Shown one piece after another: positions 16,688-20,187 of a DNA stretch of 20,187 bases (the stretch's first letter is position 1; each line of letters starts with the position of its first letter). This DNA comes from Emiliania huxleyi CCMP1516. Its lineage: Eukaryota; Haptophyta; Isochrysidales; Noelaerhabdaceae. The stretch spans positions 41,493 to 61,679 of the forward strand of contig NW_005198729.1 in assembly GCF_000372725.1 (NCBI RefSeq), written 5' to 3'. A program made the translations under genes and the position numbers. Below the pieces are notes generated by a model that saw nothing but the letters and a program-made list of their open reading frames with translations, had not been told where the DNA came from and searched no databases.

Positions 16688-16734
16688 GGGATTTAGGGAC
16701 ATGTGTCCCCGCCCTGCACGATCTTGGTGTGAGG
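16688..16734 (+). repeat. 47-bp dispersed repeat, copy 2
   Basis: Identical to 11365-11411 over the full 47 bp, with different flanks on both sides. Having it beside a TGTAGAG repeat at both loci suggests one composite element, although the relative orientation of the two parts differs between the loci. Confidence 0.9.
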
Positions 16735-17352
16735 TTCAATTCAATAATCTAATAAAAAAGCGCTTGCGCTTCGGCGGTAGTGATCTGATCACCCGAATAC
16801 CACGTTCGGATCGCTCCTCATCGCAAACCCTGTCAGCAGTTCACCCTCGGGTATGTTCGTAAGAGCCTAATACACTGAAAAACATTCTGATCCCTGGAGT
16901 CGCGCGGTCCCTACCGAGCCCTTGCTGTCCCGAATCCAGCAGCGTTGTGGGTATGGCGTCCGCAGCCCGCACGGCGGGTTGAGGTGGCGACGGGAGAGGT
17001 GAGTGACGACGGTCGCGGGCAGTGACACCGAGGGCAGCGCCGATAGGGCCCTCCCTGCAATAGGTAGGTAGTACCCCTATATCGCCCTTTTCATCTGTTT
17101 TCGCTTCGCGCGCGGCTGGGGATAGGTAGGGCGTTTTCGCTTCGTCGGGCGTTTTGGCGCGACGCAACGCAACCCTATCTGCGAGGAACTCGAACCCACA
17201 ACACTCAAGAAGATTGCTGCAAAGTGATTGCGCCCTGCCACCTCGCCAGCGCCTGGCTCATCTGCACACGCGCACACGCACCCCCTACATTTTCTCGCTC
17301 CCTCTCGCCCCTCACCCAACACCTGCCGTCTCCCGTACTGCAGGTCACAGCG

Positions 17353-17870
17353 ATGCTCTCCCTCGCAGCTTTCGCGACGACCGCCTACACCGTGCCGACA
17401 ATCTACCCTCGCTCCCAGCCCAAGGCTGTCGTGGCACCCATGGCCGGCCAGCAGCACGGACTCTTCTGCGAGGACGAGTACAACCCAGCGACCGGACACG
17501 CCGAGTCGGTACGCGTCCACACTGCCCCACCGCCCGCTGCGCCTCGGCAGGCTCCCAGGCCGCCCCGTCGTGAGCCGCCCTGTTCTCGAGCAGGTCTGCG
17601 TCGTCCCGCCGTACGCCGCCGGCCTCGCAGACATGAAGGCGGGCCGCGCCACCCTGCTCGGCGACTATCCCGCTCCGGGCGCAGGTGCGAGCCAACTCTG
17701 CCCCACGCCCCTCTCAGCCCGCCTCTCTCTCCCGCCTGACCTTATACACCGCCCACCCGTACGCCTCCGCTCCGCCAGGCACGCGCTGGGCGTGCTCCAA
17801 GCGGTATGGCGCCAATGCCGAGGAGGAGTGGGTCAACGGCGCGCTCCAGTGGGTGCACTACGTGCGCTGA
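17353..17870 (+). CDS. small secreted or plastid-type protein, unknown, 3 exons
   Basis: Exons 17353-17508, 17594-17684 and 17779-17870 join in frame to 112 aa. Donors are TCG|GTACGC and CAG|GTGCGA, acceptors GCAG|GTC and CCAG|GCA: all GT-AG, unlike most introns in this window. The N terminus MLSLAAFATTAYTVPTIYPR looks like a short signal or plastid leader. The mature part reads GLFCEDEYNPATGH, VCVVPPYAAGLADMKAGRAT, LLGDYPAPGAGTRWACSKRY and EEEWVNGALQWVHYVR at the stop. Cysteines and aromatic residues are spaced as in a small folded domain. I do not recognise the family. The model rests on frame continuity and good splice sites; the start is the ATG next to the hydrophobic leader. Confidence 0.7.
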
Positions 17871-18260
17871 ACCGCCGCGCCCAGCCGCGCGCCCGGCGCG
17901 AGCTTAAAGAACTTGGCCGGGCATCGCAGCTCTCACATGACTCTGTCTGGCGTCTGCATGTCCGCGGCCCCAGGGCCTTGTCTCATTCTGCGCGACGGCG
18001 TGCTCCCACCGCCACTCTAGCGCTTGCTGTCCGCCTGGTATGGGTCGCTTTCGGCTGTATCGTTCCATGTTTCCTCGCGCACCCCGTCTCGTTTCCTTTC
18101 CGTGTTTCTCCACAGCACCCTCTATCCTCTTTAGTTTCCCGAGGAAACTCCGTGGAAATCAGCTGGTTTGGGCCCAAAATCAGCCAAATCGGCAAAATAT
18201 CCGGTAAGCGGTATTTTGCGCGGGTAACACATTGGCGGCTCTTTTTCGTTTTTGGCCAAG
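17871..18260. repeat. 3' flank of the 17353 gene with dispersed repeat copy C
   Basis: About 18100-18180 shares blocks in order with 1210-1330 (CAGCACC, TTTCCCG, AACTCCGTGGAAATC, then a TTTGGGC word). The following GCCAAATCGGCAAAATATCC resembles words seen in reverse near 10900-10925. No gene is seen. Confidence 0.45.
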
Positions 18261-19122
18261 AGCGGCCGCACACTGCTCGGTACCCCCCCTGCACACCTAA
18301 GCCCATGGCCGACCCCCCCCCCAGCAGCAGCGCTCTGCTGCTGGGGGGGTCGGGACCCCCCCCCCAGCAGCAGCGCTCTGCCTGTGGGGGGTGCTGGCAT
18401 CTCTGTACAGACAGCAGCTGTAAGTAGCATGCGTTCGAGTTGCGAGAATTTATGGTCGGCATCAAAATCAGTGGTCTCACCGGCGGGGCCTCCTACTGCC
18501 AACCGGGCGGTGCGGGGCACGCCAGCCTCTCTTCTACGCCTCTCGTGCCTCGCGGCGCCTCTGCTTCAAGGAGGGAAGATACGGCTCTCGCAGCCCATCA
18601 TACGCCGTGGCACAGCGGAGAGCACAGCGGGCTGTACAAGATATTGTTCCCTATCTTCGCATGCTCGTCGTTGGTGATATCCGCGCGAGGTCATACGCCA
18701 CAGGCCAGCAATCACTCGGTGATGAGACTATTGATGTAGGCGCGACGCTCTGACACCGAGTGTTGTGTGGTAGTACAAGATAGACTCACCATGGTCACAA
18801 GTCTTTAGTAAAACGCCAGCACTCGACACGACGAAGGTGTATTGGGCTCGAAGGCGCGGTGAACACAACCGCCTCGAGCGTACCGCTCAAACACGAGCCG
18901 AGGGGGCGGGAGGGGGGGCGGCGGGAGGCGGGAGCTGGGTCCAGTGCGCTCTGCTGCTGGGGGGGTCGGGACCCCCCCCCCAGCAGCAGCGCTCTGCTGC
19001 TGGGGGGGTCGGGACCCCCCCCCAGCAGCAGCGCTCTGCTGCTGGGGGGGTCAGACCCCCCCCCCTAGCAGCAGGGACGGGCTTAGAAGTGCAGGGGGGG
19101 TACCGAGCAATGTGCGGCCGCT
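18261..19122. mobile_element. element-like segment with ~47-bp imperfect inverted ends and palindromic arrays
   Basis: 18261-18307 (starting AGCGGCCGCACACTGCTCGG) is matched, with a few mismatches, by the reverse complement of 19076-19122 (AGCGGCCGCACATTGCTCGG). Just inside both ends lie palindromic CAGCAGCAGCGCTCTGCTGCTG/GGGGGGGTC...GACCCCCCC units, 1-2 copies at the left and 3 at the right. The internal ~550 bp has no convincing frame. The structure suggests a non-autonomous foldback-type element. No target-site duplication was identified. Confidence 0.6.
18946..19075. repeat. tandem palindromic array (poly-G/poly-C hairpins with CTG/CAG arms)
   Basis: Three tandem units of about 48 bp, each reading GCTCTGCTGCTGGGGGGGTC followed by its near-complement GGGACCCCCCCCCAGCAGCAGC. 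A shorter array lies at 18311-18380. Each unit can extrude as a long hairpin, so this stretch is prone to replication slippage and assembly error. Confidence 0.9.
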
Positions 19123-19620
19123 CCGGGGACCTCAGCGCTCCAGTTGCGCGCGATTGGACCAGCCGTATTCCAGCGTCCGCTGCGCATCCCCGGCAGCACG
19201 ACGCCGACGGTGGCCGGGGCACACACGCGCGGTCGCGCCCGGTCGCACGAAATATCGCGAGAGATAATAAATCGTGCCAATAGATAGGGATAAAGCCGTA
19301 CGTTGACGGTCACTCTAGTGCCTCTGCCTCTCACCTGGTACTGCCAACAGTTAGTTCAACAGACACCCCCGCCCCCCCCCTTGCCCCCGCCCGCCCGCCC
19401 CAAAAAACCCGGTGGCCGGGTGTGCCGCTGCCGGTGTGCAGCTAGTGCACCTTCGATTTCTCTCGAATCCACGTGCGCAAGAATGGTGCAGCCACTCACG
19501 AGTCTTGCGGTCGGCAGTGGTCGGGCAGCGTGCGGCTCGTGGTGCCCCCTTTGTTGTTTGGATTCTGCGTGCGGCGCGGTGGCCTTTGTGGCACAGGCTT
19601 CGGCGTTGGCTTCGACGCGG
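19123..19620. other. no gene supported
   Basis: GC-rich sequence with a C-rich run (19366-19390, CACCCCCGCCCCCCCCCTTG). It is presumably the 3' flank of the minus-strand gene at 19677. No coding or RNA feature can be supported. Confidence 0.4.
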
Positions 19621-19692
19621 CCCGTCGCTAGCGGCCGCCCGCCATAACTCCCCCTATCTCCCCCTATCTCCCGTCGCTAGCGGCCGCCCGCC
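19621..19692. repeat. 23-bp direct repeats around a 26-bp insert, overlapping a stop codon
   Basis: A 23-mer starting CCCGTCGCTAGCGGCCGCCC occurs at 19621-19643 and 19670-19692. The 26 bp between them are CCCCCTATCTC-type repeats, relatives of the decamer satellite in reverse. The TAG stop of the minus-strand gene (19679-19677) lies inside the second copy. The layout is like 4137-4219. Confidence 0.9.
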
Positions 19693-20063
19693 GAAGCCCA
19701 GCCCTTCTTGTCGTGGAAGGCCTGTTCACGCCTCCCAGCTGTGAAGAGGCGCCGTTCACAGAGGCCCAGCCCTTCTTGTGTGTCGCGGAAGGCCTGTGTC
19801 GAGGGAGATATGGGGAGACATGGGGAGACATGGGGAGACATGGGGAGAGACATGGGGAGGGGAGGGGAGGGGAGAGGGGGGAGGAGGCGAGGAGGCGAGG
19901 AGGCGAGGAGGCGAGGAGGCGAGGAGGCGAGAAGAGGAAAGGAGGAGGAAGTGGAGGTGGAGGAGGAGGTGGAGGAGGAGGAGGAGGAGGAGCGCCTTTA
20001 GCTTCTCGTACGCGCGGCGCGCACTGTCTCGCGCCGCCGTGGCCGCCGCTTCGCCGTCGGCGC
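19677..20063 (-). CDS. 3' end of an unidentified gene (last two supported exons), continues past the right edge
   Basis: Minus-strand exon 20063-19996 (acceptor TTTTTAG|GC at 20065-20064) reads ..AARDSARRAYEKLK. It joins, after a GC-donor intron (AAG|GCGCTC at 19995), to exon 19721-19677 encoding AFHDKKGWASAGGR and a TAG stop. The short Ala/Lys-rich helical C terminus is not recognised. The 20063 acceptor leaves a 2-nt phase, so an upstream exon must lie beyond, perhaps in 20064-20187, where a minus frame GEAAAAGADDPAARR can be read but not confirmed. The terminal exon has two possible acceptors 72 nt apart (19795-19794 and 19723-19722), each followed by GCCTTCC and kept in frame. Confidence 0.5.
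19722..19793 (-). mobile_element. second copy of the putative mini-introner, with ~30-bp flanking duplication
   Basis: On the minus strand the downstream exon start GCCTTCCACGACAAGAAGGG is preceded, 72 nt upstream, by a diverged copy (GCCTTCCGCGACACACAAGA). Between them lies the 40-nt core 19761-19722, starting CTGTGAACGGCG, containing CTCTTCACA and ending GTGAACAG. This is the same layout as intron 6 of the AhpC/TSA-like gene at 6804-6842. Core ends read CTGTGAACG on one strand and CTGTTCACG on the other, so they are imperfect inverted repeats. Confidence 0.65.
19805..19995. repeat. purine-rich intron: decamer satellite plus GAGGC and GGAGGA repeats
   Basis: GGGGAGACAT units (19807-19858) are followed by GGGGAGG, then six GAGGAGGCGA-like units (about 19880-19930) and GGAGGAGGTGGA-type repeats (19940-19990). 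On the minus strand this is a long polypyrimidine intron between the GC donor at 19995 and the acceptors near 19794 or 19722. Confidence 0.85.
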
Positions 20064-20187
20064 CTAAAAAGAACCGCGGATCAAAAAAGAAAGGCCCGCA
20101 CAGAAAGGCGGCGGGCCGCCGGGTCGTCGGCGCCGGCAGCGGCAGCCTCGCCTTTGTGGGGAGAGTGGTGGTGTGGGGTGGGGAAGA
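20064..20187. other. right edge: probable intron and/or upstream exon of the minus-strand gene
   Basis: The minus strand has a good acceptor (TTCTTTTTAG at 20073-20064) preceded by a T-rich tract. Further upstream is a readable Ala-rich frame GEAAAAGADDPAARR at about 20106-20150, but without context its boundaries cannot be fixed. Confidence 0.35.

Larger units (their letters stand above)
15411..17352. other. gene-poor region with dispersed repeats
   Basis: No coding region is supported over 1.9 kb. It holds the kinase upstream region and a T-rich patch (15590-15630, 15790-15856). It also has the TGTAGAG repeat (16370-16510), the second 47-bp repeat (16688-16734), an AAGCGCTTGCGCTT hairpin (16759-16772) and two GTTTTCGCTTCG words near 17096 and 17133. 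A GTTCGAGTTC box on the minus strand near 17187 resembles a tRNA B box but has no tRNA around it. The end of the region leads into the 17353 gene; the CAG at 17341-17343 after a pyrimidine run could be the acceptor of a 5'-UTR intron. Confidence 0.45.

Noticed and set aside
17165..17235. Possible minus-strand tRNA (GTTCGAGTTC B box, GCGAGG/CCTCGC ends)
   Set aside because: Only about 67 nt between paired ends; no proper D-arm, anticodon stem or full T-stem. At most a decayed tRNA-derived fragment.
18257..18480. Frames through the palindromic arrays giving Gly/Pro-rich peptides
   Set aside because: They translate poly-G/poly-C hairpins in several phases and have no independent support.

Overview
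The window looks like nuclear DNA of a GC-rich, intron-containing microbial eukaryote, most likely a photosynthetic alga. A haptophyte (prymnesiophyte) is my best guess. The reasons are many non-canonical GC-AG introns packed with minisatellite DNA, a cyanobacterial-type peroxiredoxin-like protein with a hydrophobic N-terminal leader, 48-residue armadillo repeats of a style I associate with haptophytes, and an ER membrane complex gene. The taxon is inference. No rRNA, tRNA, CRISPR array or prokaryotic operon was found.

Layout. 1-1497: no recognisable gene. 1498-2438 (-): EMC5/MMGT, three exons. 2626-4384 (+): charged unknown protein, four exons, divergent from EMC5 across 187 bp. 4673-7224 (+): AhpC/TSA-like protein, eight exons. 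7785-8321 (-): small one-TM cysteine-containing protein. 8969-10807 (+): PARP catalytic domain fused to armadillo repeats, one exon. 11432-12346 (-): proline-rich protein with an RS tail, set among dispersed repeats. 13092-13258 (-): frameshifted LRR relic. 13934-15410 (-): protein kinase with an IQ-like motif and a C-terminal CaaX box, two exons. 15411-17352: gene-poor, repeat-bearing. 17353-17870 (+): small secreted or plastid-type protein, three exons. 18261-19122: element with inverted ends and palindromic arrays. 19677-20063 (-): last two exons of a gene that continues past the right edge.

The genes do not form a pathway; this is ordinary housekeeping, stress and signalling content. The striking signal is intron architecture. 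I rebuilt 16 introns by keeping reading frame and protein homology. Ten start with GC rather than GT, and in eight of these ten the downstream exon also starts with GC, so short direct repeats (4-15 bp) straddle the intron. Two unrelated genes (6775-6842 on + and 19722-19793 on -) carry the same ~40 bp core, in the same splice orientation, ending in ..GTGAACAG|GC and preceded by a copy of the downstream exon. This is what a very small introner (intron-generating mobile element) with target-site duplication should look like. A 10-bp G-rich satellite (GGGGAGATAT-like) also recurs in introns of three genes.
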